A stretch of 64,000 nucleotides of DNA from Varibaculum cambriense (GCF_022133705.1 NZ_JAKNHJ010000005.1:1-64000), one strand, 5' to 3'. Positions 24,386-34,139 are shown, numbered from the stretch's first letter. The notes: generated by a model not told the origin, from the sequence alone. Numbers and translations: made by a program.

Positions 24386-24754
24386 CTATTGGAGACGGTT
24401 AGGATCAGTCGACAGGGACACGAGACGCCATCCCAAAGTCTGAATAAAGCTTTGGTCACTGTTTCCGCCTTGATATACGCGCCCCTCGATTATGCCCGTA
24501 TCGCGGTTGTAAACGCAGGTGGATATTTGGGTGAATCCGCTGGATTCCAGACAAAAGATCTGGAATGTGAAACCCTCAGGCGCGCGATAAGGGGCTTGTA
24601 GCTTTATAGTACCGTTCCAGTTGTTGGAATAGTTAGCCGTTAGTTTCCACCCGCCCGGGTTCTTAATCGCCCCTGATAGTGGGTATTTTCGCCCGTCAAT
24701 AATAATAAAAGGCTCACGTGTTTCCGTGTCCACATGCGCAAGCGGTTTAACCAT
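24386..24754 (-). CDS. Tail-tip protein, 122 aa
   Basis: An unrecognised beta-rich protein (PFIIIDGRKYPLSGAI, NWNGTIKLQAPY) in the tail-tip gene row. The Tyr/Asn/Gly-rich composition fits an exposed fibre domain. It has a GGAGG site upstream and lies 11 bp from the next gene. No enzyme motif is present. Confidence 0.6.
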   Translation of the reverse strand: MVKPLAHVDTETREPFIIIDGRKYPLSGAIKNPGGWKLTANYSNNWNGTIKLQAPYRAPEGFTFQIFCLESSGFTQISTCVYNRDTGIIEGRVYQGGNSDQSFIQTLGWRLVSLSTDPNRLQ

Positions 24755-24778
24755 AATGTACCTCCCTAGAATCGTGTT

Positions 24779-25438
24779 TTATTGCGTGGTACGTGTCCAG
24801 ATAGCGGCACCCATAATCGAGGTGCGCACATAATTAGCCGACCGGCTCAAATGATTCTGTAACTCGATTTTTAGAGTCCCTGCTCCGGCTAGGTTGATTT
24901 GCGCCGCTATAGGCATCACGTAAGTGTAAGACAAGTTATTCTGGACGCTTGCCGCGTAAGAATTCCCCATACCGGCCTCACCATGCGGCGTGCCATTGAC
25001 CAAAATCCGACACGCTCCCGTGCCGGTGTCATAGCCCGCCTGATTAATCCAGGCTGACGCTGTAATAATCAGCAAGGCTTTATCCGGCCATGCAGGGACG
25101 GGGACAGACACAGACCGGAGGGTTTTCCAGGATTTAGACACTGTCGTGGACTCTTGCTTTGTGGGCGCGCTGATTGGGGTCGCTTCCATCTGCTCTTTCA
25201 GTGCTGCGCCCTCAATAATGCCCTTGCCGAGTTTCAGGTTACCGCCCGAAATATTGAGAGTCCCACCATCTCCGATAATGATATTGCCGCCGTGCCTAAC
25301 CCTAAGATTTCCCTGGGAGATTGTCGCGGCTTCAAGGGTGCGTGTCCCTGTCGTGTCGATTGCGGATTGAATCTCACGGAATCGGCGCTGCGCGGCGTCT
25401 ATCCCAGACGGTAACGGAATATTAGCCAAAAGTATCAT
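24779..25438 (-). CDS. Tail-tip protein, paralogue of the 25435 gene product
   Basis: A 219-residue protein. Residues 35-75 form a short beta-helix-like repeat region (ATISQGNLRVRHGGNIII, then DGGTLNISGGNLKLGKG) that is repeated almost exactly in the upstream neighbour; the C-terminal half differs. Such Gly-rich strand repeats occur in fibre stalks. It overlaps its neighbour by 4 bp. Probably a minor tail or baseplate fibre. Confidence 0.65.
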   Translation of the reverse strand: MILLANIPLPSGIDAAQRRFREIQSAIDTTGTRTLEAATISQGNLRVRHGGNIIIGDGGTLNISGGNLKLGKGIIEGAALKEQMEATPISAPTKQESTTVSKSWKTLRSVSVPVPAWPDKALLIITASAWINQAGYDTGTGACRILVNGTPHGEAGMGNSYAASVQNNLSYTYVMPIAAQINLAGAGTLKIELQNHLSRSANYVRTSIMGAAIWTRTTQ

Positions 25439-26103
25439 CCCATCCAGATTGCGAAAGCGGTTATCTCAGCCTGACCCCGGTCATAAAACACATAGTCAAG
25501 GCCGTTCATAGTGTGCTCAAGCTCCACCCTTACGGCCTGGCCGGATGTTACCGGGATAGGCTGGCAGTCCATCATCCCTAAATGCACCCACTGAAAATCC
25601 TCATAAGCGCTCAGAGTAGCGGGATATTCGGGGCATGGAATACCTGCGATCTTGGAGCGGATCCGTGATTCTAAATAGTCTGATTCCGCGATATCTCCGG
25701 TTACGTGACCTCTATAAAGCGCGACCGCGAAAATGATCCCGGTTTTAGCCCACTCCGGGGCGGTCATCTCCACGCCGCCGACTTTGTGCCATTGCCCGAT
25801 TCGCCACCCTTTTTGCGCCGTCACGGGGGCGCGTACGGTTTGGCTCATGGTGACCCAGATATGATTTTTAAGCGCTGAAGCTGGGAGAGTACCAGCAAGC
25901 AATTTTAGATTCCCGGTGACGATCTCAAGACTGCCGCCGTCTAGGACTTCCAGGGTTCCGCTGCCGCGTACCGTCACACCACCCTTGCTAATCGTGGCTG
26001 AGGATAAGCGCCTGCCCCCGTAAGAATTCTCTTTCTCGACCGTCCGAAGAATCCGGGCGGGGGTTTCAGCCGTCACCGGCAGCGGCGCGCCATCACCAAG
26101 CAT
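25435..26103 (-). CDS. Tail-tip protein, paralogue of the 24779 gene product
   Basis: A 222-residue protein sharing ATISKGGVTVRGSGTLEV, then DGGSLEIVTGNLKL, with the following gene. This suggests duplication of the stalk and replacement of the tip. The C-terminal domain (about residues 90-222) has Trp-rich beta strands and ends in AFAIWMG, while its paralogue ends in AAIWTRTTQ, so the fold is probably kept. It is likely a fibre or carbohydrate-contacting tail protein. Confidence 0.65.
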   Translation of the reverse strand: MLGDGAPLPVTAETPARILRTVEKENSYGGRRLSSATISKGGVTVRGSGTLEVLDGGSLEIVTGNLKLLAGTLPASALKNHIWVTMSQTVRAPVTAQKGWRIGQWHKVGGVEMTAPEWAKTGIIFAVALYRGHVTGDIAESDYLESRIRSKIAGIPCPEYPATLSAYEDFQWVHLGMMDCQPIPVTSGQAVRVELEHTMNGLDYVFYDRGQAEITAFAIWMG

Positions 26104-26106
26104 TCA

Positions 26107-27174
26107 CTACCCCCCGATTTGTGCGACATACGGCTTGACCAGCTCTTTCGCTGGGTCTAGCGACCAACCCACAACCCTAATCTTCCTATCGATTTTTAGG
26201 CTGTCCGTATCAATCACTAGCCGCACATCGTCCCCCATGTGCCAATCCACACCGAGCCGGGGATACTCATCAAGTTTTTGCGTCAATGTAAAGACCTGGA
26301 CACCGCCCGATAGCGCCGCTAATAGCCCTTTAGCGTGAGTATCTAGGGTCGGTTTTTGGGTGACTGAGTCGAAAGTTTTCCGCACCTCAACGCGGGGATA
26401 ACCGGCGTTTTCACGCGCGGCGTCAATCATCGGAGACGATAGGGGGCGATCTTCGCCCTCACCGCCACCCGCCGCGACAACGTGGGTCGCATATTCGGAT
26501 TCTCCAAAGCGTTCTTCTAGGGTGGCTTCTATTAGCCCGCCGGGTAGCTCAAAAACCGCCTGCGGGGAATCCGTAGCAATCCCGATTCGGGGCGTGCCGC
26601 ATTTAAAGACCGGGATAATCGCCGATTGTTTTTGCCGGTCTTGCCACTCAATGCTGATGTGCCATTCGGGGCCGCCAATAACCCCCGACAAATCCGATAA
26701 ACGTTTATATAGGGTGGCGGCGTCGTCGTCGTTATATTCCCTGTCACGCTTAACCCCGCTCCTAGGGGCATCGACTAGGAATGGAACCCCATCCGGTATT
26801 GCCTGCCTCACCAGCCACGCCGCTATGTCGGACTGGTCTACCTGGTCAAACCTTTTCGCGGGCGTGTAGCGGCGGTCTAGATAATCTTCCGGGGATGAGC
26901 AGGAAATCGACACCACGCCGCTAGTCGCATCCCGGCTACGCCCGGTAATAATCCCGCCCCAAGCAATCGTTCCATCATCGAGGACAGCTACAATCCAGAA
27001 GCGCCACGGCGCGGTCAACGCCTCCCAATCTTTAGGACATGCCGGGTCATAGACAGGCAGGGAAAAATTAGCGGTCGAGATGGTTTGCATCGCCCGCTCG
27101 AAACTATCGCCAGACGCAAGCGGCAATTCGGCATGTATCTGCCCGGTCTGTATATCACACGCCAAAAAAAACAT
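26107..27174 (-). CDS. Tail-associated protein (Gp37-like/baseplate hub)
   Basis: A 355-residue minor tail protein. FSLPVYDPACPKDWEALTAP near residue 37, then a long domain with GMxxDVR-like DDVRLVIDTDSLKIDRKIRV near the C-terminus, recalls the siphovirus tail hub or Gp37-like proteins of actinophages that follow Dit. Its position after the tape measure and Dit-like genes supports this. No lytic motif is visible. Confidence 0.65.
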   Translation of the reverse strand: MFFLACDIQTGQIHAELPLASGDSFERAMQTISTANFSLPVYDPACPKDWEALTAPWRFWIVAVLDDGTIAWGGIITGRSRDATSGVVSISCSSPEDYLDRRYTPAKRFDQVDQSDIAAWLVRQAIPDGVPFLVDAPRSGVKRDREYNDDDAATLYKRLSDLSGVIGGPEWHISIEWQDRQKQSAIIPVFKCGTPRIGIATDSPQAVFELPGGLIEATLEERFGESEYATHVVAAGGGEGEDRPLSSPMIDAARENAGYPRVEVRKTFDSVTQKPTLDTHAKGLLAALSGGVQVFTLTQKLDEYPRLGVDWHMGDDVRLVIDTDSLKIDRKIRVVGWSLDPAKELVKPYVAQIGG

Positions 27175-27180
27175 TATTTT

Positions 27181-27990
27181 CTAGTCCTGCCGTTTCACGA
27201 CGAAAGAGCCCATAAGCTCAGTACCTTGTGGCGGGGTATCACCCAGCACCGATAAGCCGTTTCTATATAGCTGACACCACCAAATATTTTCGCCATCCCC
27301 TAAAGGCCCGTGCCAGGGCGTAAGCCCTGACATCCCGGTAGCTATCTCGTTCCCGTACCCGCTCATTGTGACATTTACAGTGATTAGGACGGCTCCACCC
27401 GGTAGGGTCGTGCCTTGCACCTGCCCATACTCCACCGCCGGAGCAAACGGGTAGTCAGTAACCTGCTCGTCCCCTTTTTTCGATGCTCCCGCTAGGGACG
27501 CTTCCACCCCGGGGGTTACGCGGGGAGCGCCTGATACATATACCCGGATAGTCGCAAGGATTAGCGCCCCGGCGGGGGCTTGCGGTTCGCGAGGACTGCT
27601 ATTCGGTGTCCCCTCTATGACCCGGATTTTAGCGCCCCGACCCTTATCCGCGGTCTCCTCGATCGTGAGAGCGACTAGGTCTATGCGGCTAAAAGTTGCG
27701 TTAGGCGCAGATAAAGGCAGCGTAACCGGGTTCTTGATCCCGGTCAGGTACGACCCGCCGGCGGTGGTCACTATGCAATGCCCCGGCTGCACATTAACCT
27801 CAGTCGAGGACGCGGACACGGTGCATCCCCGCAAAATACCGGGGTTAGCGATAAAAGGATCCGTGTCTGATTTAGGCTCGAAGAATACCGCGAAAAGATC
27901 CCGCAAATCCCTGCCCGTGTACTCTGGCGCGTCGTCCGTCCCCGCATCAAGCGCCCACGGAACCAACAAATCTTTATTTGCCTCAGCCAT
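27181..27990 (-). CDS. Minor tail protein, 269 aa
   Basis: A mid-sized structural protein: an N-terminal loop region, then IDLVALTIEETADKG and EGTPNSSPREPQAPAGALILATI, a motif common in actinophage tail or appendage proteins. The C-terminal part (MSGLTPWHGPLGDGENIWWCQL) looks like a small beta domain. It lies between the Dit-like and hub-like genes. Function beyond tail assembly is not evident. Confidence 0.65.
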   Translation of the reverse strand: MAEANKDLLVPWALDAGTDDAPEYTGRDLRDLFAVFFEPKSDTDPFIANPGILRGCTVSASSTEVNVQPGHCIVTTAGGSYLTGIKNPVTLPLSAPNATFSRIDLVALTIEETADKGRGAKIRVIEGTPNSSPREPQAPAGALILATIRVYVSGAPRVTPGVEASLAGASKKGDEQVTDYPFAPAVEYGQVQGTTLPGGAVLITVNVTMSGYGNEIATGMSGLTPWHGPLGDGENIWWCQLYRNGLSVLGDTPPQGTELMGSFVVKRQD

Positions 27991-28004
27991 AATAGTTTTT
28001 CTCC

Positions 28005-28907
28005 TTATAGGTAGGATTCCGCGACCCGAATCTTCAACCGCGCTTCCGGCGTGTAGCCATCAGCAGACCACGTGATTAAATGCTCCCCGACATCGATGAC
28101 CGGGAAACCCCCCGAAATAGCGCCACGCCGGGAAGCCCCGTTAAGCTCCACCGTCCTAGCGGCAGGGTCAATGACCAGCCGCTCACCCTCTTTAATGTCC
28201 AGATTCACCGCGACACGCCACCCCGCCACCGCATCACGAACCACCGGATTCCTCACCGGGCCGCTAATAATAATCTGCGAGAGCGGACGAGCTGAGCCCG
28301 CGACGATAAACCGCAGTTCACCCGCCACCACAGCCGACTTGATAATAAATGGCACCGTAACCGGGATACGAAGCCCCCCGGTTTTTTTAGGTAGCCCGGT
28401 TTCGTACACATCCCAGACGGTCGCGCCCGTTTCCCAATCCACGGGGTGAGCGAAAGGCGACGCCGCCACTAGCGGAATCTCTAGGCTAGCGCCGACCCGG
28501 TGTTTTTTCACCTGGATTTTATCCTCACACCGTACCTGCCAGCCGAGCGGGTAATCCCTGTAATCCCGTACCCGCAAAATATCGGATTCCCTGAGAGGCA
28601 GCGCGTTTTTTATCTTGTCCACCGCCACATTCACCAGGGAGGGTTTATCGGGTGGCACACGCACCCCGACATTAAGGCTCATTCTGGTGGCGCGAATCCA
28701 TGTGCGACCCATCCAGTCACCATCCCGCCAAGCGCGCGCCCCGGTTTCCCCCTCTAGGGTCACATCATAAATTTTAGGTACGTCATTTAGCACCCAAAAT
28801 ATGCCGTCGCTATCACGTACCCCGAAAATTAGCCCGCCGAGGCGCGCGGCGGTTTCTTGCCACGTAGTGAGCGGCTCAGCCTGTAGCGGTGTATTAAGGC
28901 TAGGCAT
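28005..28907 (-). CDS. Distal tail (Dit)-like protein
   Basis: A 300-residue protein directly after the tape measure gene, the usual place of Dit. It has an N-terminal beta domain (GVRDSDGIFWVLNDVPKIYD) and a second domain with APLSQIIISGPVRNP-type strands. The ATG at 28907 overlaps the tape measure stop by 8 bp and has GGAGG five bases upstream; the frame extends six codons further. Dit forms the hub joining tail tube and tip. Confidence 0.7.
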   Translation of the reverse strand: MPSLNTPLQAEPLTTWQETAARLGGLIFGVRDSDGIFWVLNDVPKIYDVTLEGETGARAWRDGDWMGRTWIRATRMSLNVGVRVPPDKPSLVNVAVDKIKNALPLRESDILRVRDYRDYPLGWQVRCEDKIQVKKHRVGASLEIPLVAASPFAHPVDWETGATVWDVYETGLPKKTGGLRIPVTVPFIIKSAVVAGELRFIVAGSARPLSQIIISGPVRNPVVRDAVAGWRVAVNLDIKEGERLVIDPAARTVELNGASRRGAISGGFPVIDVGEHLITWSADGYTPEARLKIRVAESYL

Positions 28908-31900
28908 ACGCACCTCCAAGAGCATTAGCGGATTCAGGGACAGCGAGCAGACGGCGGGACAACATCGTCATCATCTTCACCGGATCATCAGATTTGAGCG
29001 TGTTGTTGATTGTGACCGGCGCGCTAGAACGCCCGCCAGCCCCACCCGTACTAGTCCCGGTTACGCGGTTAGCTTGACTGTAATCCGGCTCCGCAATCAT
29101 CCCCGGCAGGTCACTAGTCAGCCCGGTCAAGGTGGCTTTCGCATTAGCGATCCGATCCTGCAAGCCTTTGTCGAAGCCCTCGATAATCCAGCGGCCTTGA
29201 GGACGCAAGAGCCGTTTATCGACCGATTCCGGACCTTTCCAAGATGTGAGCTTCGAGGTCAGATTACCGAGAATATTCTTGACCTTGCCGAACATCGATT
29301 TAATACCATTTATAAGCCCATCAATGATTTTGCGACCTACACCAGATAAAAGCGACCCTGCACTAGAAAAAGCGCTGCGAATCTTTGACGGGATAGAGCG
29401 GATTGTAGATAATACCGCGCCGACCCCGCCAGTCACGATAGCTTTAAGACCGTTCCACGCGCCCGAGAAAATCCCTTTAACTGTCCCCCAAATCGAAGAA
29501 CAAATATTTTGAATCGTCCGCAAACCACCGTTAATTACACGTCCTATCCCGCCCATCACAGACGAAATAATCGCCATTATCCCAGACCACACACCAGAGA
29601 CTAGGGACGCGATACCCCCGAAAACGGTCGAGAAAATCCCGGCGATTACCTGAATCGCCCCGGCTAGTACCCCGGTTAAGAAGTTCACTAGCCCCATACC
29701 GGCCTGAATTATCCCGGTCATTAACGGCACGACCAGCGCTAACGCAACATTTAGCACAGTGGCGATGGTTGAGGCTATAGCGGATAGTATCGGGGCTAGC
29801 ACGGATAGGACAGCGGAGATTAGCGGCATGACAGCGGCAAGAATATTCCCAATAATCTCTACAATCGGGGCAAGCGCGGTCACTAGGGTCGCTATCGTCC
29901 CAGCTAGTAGCCCTATAAGCTCACCAATACTAGGCAGTGCCGGGACAATCGCAGCGAGGACTTGCCCGATAATCTCAGCGAGCATGGGCAAGAGCGGGGC
30001 GATAGCGGAGACTAGCGAGAAAACCACTTGCGTCACCGCCTGCAACACCGCCCCGATCTGCGGCAGGATTGGTGCGAGCGCGTCTATCAACGCGGACACT
30101 ACCTGCGACAATACCGGCAATAATATTGCTAAAGCGCCACCAAGCGCCCCCGCAAGCTGCGCCGCTACAAGCTGCAACATCCCCCCAATCATTGGGAGGA
30201 TAGGGGCAAGCCCGGAGACTAACGCAGTGACTAGATTTCCTAGCGCGGGCATGATACTTTGAAGCGCGCTACCGAGCGCGGTAAAAACCTGCCCGAAAAT
30301 AGGGACAAGGCTAGACACTATCGGGGTGATTTGATTTACTACCCCCGCTAAAGTGTCCCCGATCGTCTTAAATACCGGTTCAAGTTTCGCCATTAGCGAC
30401 CCTATCAGGGAAAACACACCTTTAAGGCCGTCACCCATGCCGCCTATACTCGAGAAAAGCCCGCCAAGCGCGGACTGCAAAGCCGGGGAGGACTGGATAA
30501 TCTTCCCGATAATCCCGATAGCTAACCCGATCGGCCCGGTCAATCCTTTGAAAGCGACACCAACTAGCGGAATCTTTGCTAAGAGCGGCGCGAATGCCCC
30601 GACAGCGACACCGATTAGCGGCGCGAACTTGCCTAGCGTGGACGTGATCCCCGATAGTCCGCCTTTACCGAATGCCTCAAACTTTTTACCGATACTTTCA
30701 AAGACGGGCTGTAGCCGTTCAGTGACGGCATCGGCGACATCAATCAGGTGTTTTAGCAGTTCTTTGAGACCGGGTAGCATCGGGGCGATAGCGGAAGCAC
30801 CTAGACGCCCAAGAGCCGCCCCGAAGTTCTTCATCGCGCCGGTCGAGGTGTTAGCGGCTTCAACCGCCGCCTTGCCTAGCACCGACTGCATAGCATTATC
30901 GAACTTTTCGAAGTCCAATTGCCCATTGGATGCCATTTCGCGGACAGCTTGCTCAGTGACCCCCATAGACCGCGCCAAAAGCGACGCAGCAGGAACACCA
31001 TTTTTAGAAAGCTGGGTCAAATCAGCAGCGGTAACTTTGGCCTGGCCAGCCATTTTTGCCCAAATAGTCGAGATATGCCCGAAGTCTTTACCTGAAATCT
31101 GAGCCGACGCCGCAATATTCTTTAGCGAGCGTTCCATCTTTTCGGTATCTCGAATGGACGCGCCGAGCTTACCCGCAGCCTGTGCCGCATCATTAAGCCC
31201 GAAAGCCGTCCCCTTTACCGATTTAAGGGCGGCGTTCATCATGCCCTCGGTCTGCTGAGCATCGAATCCCAGCCCCTTGAGGGAGGCGCGCGCGGATTCA
31301 ATACCAGTAGCCCTAGACCAACCTTTTTTAAGCGCCACAGCACCGACGGCGGCGATAGCAAGCCCCGCCGAGGCTGCGACCGATTTCAGACCGGCGAATG
31401 CTTTAGACCCAGCGGCGCGCATCTTAGAAAAAGACGCCGACATAGCCCCGTGAATCCGCCCGCCCACTGCCTGGAAATGAGGGGCAAGGCTAGAGAAACT
31501 GGCTTTAATGCTGGACACAGCCGGGGCTGCCATAGCAGAGAGCCGCCCGAAAGCCGCGCCCGCTTTACTAATCCCGGGAGCAACTAGGCTAAATGCTTTA
31601 GTGGCAAGCCCCCCGATTTTTCCGAAAGCACTATCCGCGACCCCGCCTAGCTTTCCGAAAGCGCCCGCCCATAGCCCGCCCATCTTGGTGGCGGCACTAG
31701 CCGAAACGCTTAGGCTTTTACCGATTGCCCCGGTGAAGGGTTGGAGCCAGCGCGGCGCGCCCTGGAAAACCTTAGACCAGGCTTGAGACGTGAAAGTCGC
31801 GGCTTTCCCGAAACCCGTCCCAAGACCCCCGGCTTTTTTCAGCGCATTATTTACGAACCCGCCGAGCGACCCCGACACCTGAGAAAACGACTTAGACGCG

Positions 31901-32502
31901 GCTTCACTATTGCCCGCCCACGCGGTCTTGAACGCCCCGCCCACCTGAGAGGCTTTAGCCGCCGCGACCTTAAACGCGCCCCCGGCTAGGCTAGTAGAAG
32001 CCGCTAGCTTCTTTTGTGCCGCTTCTGCGAGCTTGGAAGCCTCAGCAGTCTTGACTAACGCCGCATCGTAAACCTTTTGCGCCGCTGCCGCTTTCTGAGT
32101 AGCGACATCATGGTCACGTTGAGCCTTAGCGAGCCGCTCCGACGCTGCGATTGCTTGCGGGGAATCAGCCCCAAACTTTTTAACCGCCGCCGCGTACTGT
32201 GCTTGCGCGACTTTTACGCGCCCTGCCGCATCCGCGACCCGATTCTCTGCGGTCGTGAGCTTTAGAGACGCCGCGGCTTGCTCCGCTTTCGCGCTCTTTA
32301 GAGCATTGGAGGTGACCTTAACCGAGTTTTCGAGCGCCTTAAAAGAGTTCTTACCTAGCCCCTTAGTGGCAGCGGAAAAGGTTTTGTTAAACGCCCCGCC
32401 GAACTGTTTACCAGCCCTAACCGATTCACGCGCAACCCCGGCGCGCATCCCCTTAAAAGAGGGAGCTATCGTGATCCATGCAGTAGAAGCGAAACCCGCC
32501 AA
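28900..32502 (-). CDS. Tape measure protein
   Basis: A 1200-residue protein that sets tail length. An Ala/Lys-rich coiled-coil N-terminus (residues 40-170) is followed by Gly/Ala-rich segments, a conserved TMP domain around residues 390-560 (KGLGFDAQQTEGMMNAALKS, KLGASIRDTEKM, GNGQLDFEKF-like), and several hydrophobic stretches between 640 and 1030 (SALAPILPMIGGMLQ, VLSVLAPILSAIAS). At about 0.15 nm per residue the tail would be near 180 nm. Large antisense frames across it are composition artefacts. Confidence 0.93.
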   Translation of the reverse strand: MAGFASTAWITIAPSFKGMRAGVARESVRAGKQFGGAFNKTFSAATKGLGKNSFKALENSVKVTSNALKSAKAEQAAASLKLTTAENRVADAAGRVKVAQAQYAAAVKKFGADSPQAIAASERLAKAQRDHDVATQKAAAAQKVYDAALVKTAEASKLAEAAQKKLAASTSLAGGAFKVAAAKASQVGGAFKTAWAGNSEAASKSFSQVSGSLGGFVNNALKKAGGLGTGFGKAATFTSQAWSKVFQGAPRWLQPFTGAIGKSLSVSASAATKMGGLWAGAFGKLGGVADSAFGKIGGLATKAFSLVAPGISKAGAAFGRLSAMAAPAVSSIKASFSSLAPHFQAVGGRIHGAMSASFSKMRAAGSKAFAGLKSVAASAGLAIAAVGAVALKKGWSRATGIESARASLKGLGFDAQQTEGMMNAALKSVKGTAFGLNDAAQAAGKLGASIRDTEKMERSLKNIAASAQISGKDFGHISTIWAKMAGQAKVTAADLTQLSKNGVPAASLLARSMGVTEQAVREMASNGQLDFEKFDNAMQSVLGKAAVEAANTSTGAMKNFGAALGRLGASAIAPMLPGLKELLKHLIDVADAVTERLQPVFESIGKKFEAFGKGGLSGITSTLGKFAPLIGVAVGAFAPLLAKIPLVGVAFKGLTGPIGLAIGIIGKIIQSSPALQSALGGLFSSIGGMGDGLKGVFSLIGSLMAKLEPVFKTIGDTLAGVVNQITPIVSSLVPIFGQVFTALGSALQSIMPALGNLVTALVSGLAPILPMIGGMLQLVAAQLAGALGGALAILLPVLSQVVSALIDALAPILPQIGAVLQAVTQVVFSLVSAIAPLLPMLAEIIGQVLAAIVPALPSIGELIGLLAGTIATLVTALAPIVEIIGNILAAVMPLISAVLSVLAPILSAIASTIATVLNVALALVVPLMTGIIQAGMGLVNFLTGVLAGAIQVIAGIFSTVFGGIASLVSGVWSGIMAIISSVMGGIGRVINGGLRTIQNICSSIWGTVKGIFSGAWNGLKAIVTGGVGAVLSTIRSIPSKIRSAFSSAGSLLSGVGRKIIDGLINGIKSMFGKVKNILGNLTSKLTSWKGPESVDKRLLRPQGRWIIEGFDKGLQDRIANAKATLTGLTSDLPGMIAEPDYSQANRVTGTSTGGAGGRSSAPVTINNTLKSDDPVKMMTMLSRRLLAVPESANALGGAYA

Positions 32503-32534
32503 AACAGCCCCTCCTTATTTAGTTTTTCGGTTAG

Positions 32535-32947
32535 TTAGTCTGGTATTGCTGAAAACGTTTTCAACGTGTCCTCAAACCAGGCTTTTTCCTCGCTATCCAT
32601 GCCCGCAATCAAAGCGCGTTCCGCCTGATCCGCGCTATTTTCCGGCCACGGCCACTCAAAGAGAATCGGGTCTTCTTTTTCGCCCCTAAGCGCGTTCATC
32701 ACCCGCTCCCAGCCACGCGCCTCCCAAATCTGGGTTCGGCTCATGGGGTAGTCCCAACCGGTGACGGACGCGAAAACCCGGCTAGCGGGGTCGGTGATTA
32801 TCTCGACCGCTGCCGCTATCGCATACGACACGCCCCAATCCATGACAGTGGAAAGGGGCGTGTGGTAGCGGGCTAATAAATCGAGATTGAAAAGCTGGGG
32901 ACGGTCAAGGCAGAGGGAGAGTGCCGCGGCCGCGACTATTCCCCCGG
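32535..32947 (-). CDS. Tail assembly chaperone, downstream frame (made by -1 frameshift)
   Basis: The frame is open from 32948 to 32535. An ATG exists at 32843, but it has no ribosome site, while residues encoded upstream of it (ALSLCLDRPQLFNLDLLARY) look like genuine chaperone sequence (as in the gpGT family), continuing into AIAAAVEIITDP. It should be translated only as a fusion to the upstream chaperone by -1 slippage at 32939-32947. Fusion proteins of this kind recruit tail tube subunits to the tape measure. Confidence 0.8.
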
Positions 32948-33286
32948 CTCATCCCCCAAAATATCTGAGGACGGCAATTGCGCCCCGATTTCATCCGCAA
33001 ACTTGGTAAATTCTTGGAAATAGCAGGTAATGATCACAATGAATTCGGTCATGCCAACTTCTTCAATGATCGCGGACGCTTTTTCATCCCCTAGCGCCTC
33101 CAATAATTCAAAAAACGCTTCGGTCTGGTCTTCAATGTCGCGGACTTTTTTGAAAACCTTGGTTTTAATGTCGAGCGGTAGTTTTAGGACACCGCCGGAA
33201 GTCTGAAAAGTAATATATTGCCCACGTACAACGGGTTTTAGGTCTGCGCGGGTTGGAATCTTAAAAGCTGGCTTGCTGGTGCTCAT
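32936..33286 (-). CDS. Tail assembly chaperone (gpG-like)
   Basis: A 116-residue helical protein between the major tail protein and the tape measure, the invariant place of the G chaperone. It begins MSTSKPAFKIPTRADLKPV and has VFKKVRDIEDQTEAFFELLE in the middle. It ends at TAG 32936-32938, just after the GGGGGAA slip region, and is longer by frameshift in a fraction of products. Confidence 0.85.
   Translation of the reverse strand: MSTSKPAFKIPTRADLKPVVRGQYITFQTSGGVLKLPLDIKTKVFKKVRDIEDQTEAFFELLEALGDEKASAIIEEVGMTEFIVIITCYFQEFTKFADEIGAQLPSSDILGDEPGE
32939..32947 (-). other. Predicted -1 ribosomal frameshift site
   Basis: The coding strand reads CCGGGGGAA then TAG. The -1 frame is blocked by a TGA at 32949-32951 and the zero frame ends at 32936, so a shift can happen only within these nine bases. 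A tRNA on GGG can re-pair perfectly one base back in the G5 run. Confidence 0.75.
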
Positions 33287-33530
33287 GATTATTTCTCTTT
33301 CAAATAGGTGTTTTTACTGGTATTGCTGGCGGTTTTGGTATAGGGAAGCCCCGGCCGGAGAGCCACCAGCAAGAAAAAACCAAAACCCTCTAGCAAAACC
33401 CCCGCGCTGCACATGTGGTAAAGGAAACCCACAAAAAATCCACACACGCAGGCGCGGGGGATACGAAAGGATGCTAAAAGGCCGGTTTTTCTTCTCTCCA
33501 ACCGGGGCAGTCTAAGAATCCCCGGGGCGG

Positions 33531-34139
33531 TTAGCTTTCAATAGCCGCGGGCGTCACGTCGCCCTTCACTCCATCAGGGAAAATATTCCATTCGCCGAAC
33601 TGCCCGCCCTCATGCTGCGGGTCAGTCCCGAACCTTACGGTCACCTCATAGCCGAGAATCGAGCCGCGCTCCGACTTCGATTCCTTGACCTCTTGAATCT
33701 GGACGTTAGCGCCAGCGCGGCGGCGAATCATCGAGTTCTTAAAAATCTCCTCCACATAGAGGGCGTAACGGTTAGGATTACCGCCCGCGTCCACCACGAA
33801 AAATCCGTTAGCATCCGGCTTAATCCCGCGAATAAATTCCACCGTTACCGGGTCAGTCTGTGCCAGGGTGAAAGTTAAGGTGCAGTTTGCGAGACCGGAC
33901 GGCATCGAGTAGCCCTCCTGCCAGAACTCTTGCGCGTCCCCGTCAGCCTCCAAAGTCCATTCGGGACCGCCGTCGCTAGTAATCAGCCCTAGCCGCTTGA
34001 ACTCGGTGGGTAGCTTGTATTCTTTTTTCCCTCCCTCCTCAGGGGTCGGGATTTTCGTCCCGTACGGTGCGAAAGCAATTGCGCCGGTCACGGGGATATT
34101 TACAGCTTTAAGGTCATTACCTTGAGCATCAGCCGCCAT
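33531..34139 (-). CDS. Major tail (tube) protein
   Basis: A 202-residue protein ahead of the chaperone pair. It starts with VTGAIAFAPYGTKIPTP and has EFKRLGLITSDGGPEWTLEADG and VTVRFGTDPQHEGG, a pattern I associate with siphovirus tube proteins of actinobacterial phages. The gap 33290-33530 behind it contains a CCGGGG/CCCCGG stem (33504-33527), possibly a terminator that tunes chaperone expression, and no gene. Confidence 0.8.
   Translation of the reverse strand: MAADAQGNDLKAVNIPVTGAIAFAPYGTKIPTPEEGGKKEYKLPTEFKRLGLITSDGGPEWTLEADGDAQEFWQEGYSMPSGLANCTLTFTLAQTDPVTVEFIRGIKPDANGFFVVDAGGNPNRYALYVEEIFKNSMIRRRAGANVQIQEVKESKSERGSILGYEVTVRFGTDPQHEGGQFGEWNIFPDGVKGDVTPAAIES

Noticed and set aside
29759-31102. 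Two long plus-strand open frames (167 and 249 codons) opposite the tape measure gene
   Set aside because: They are Ser/Pro/Ile-rich reflections of the Ala/Gly-rich tape measure codons and have no family motif.
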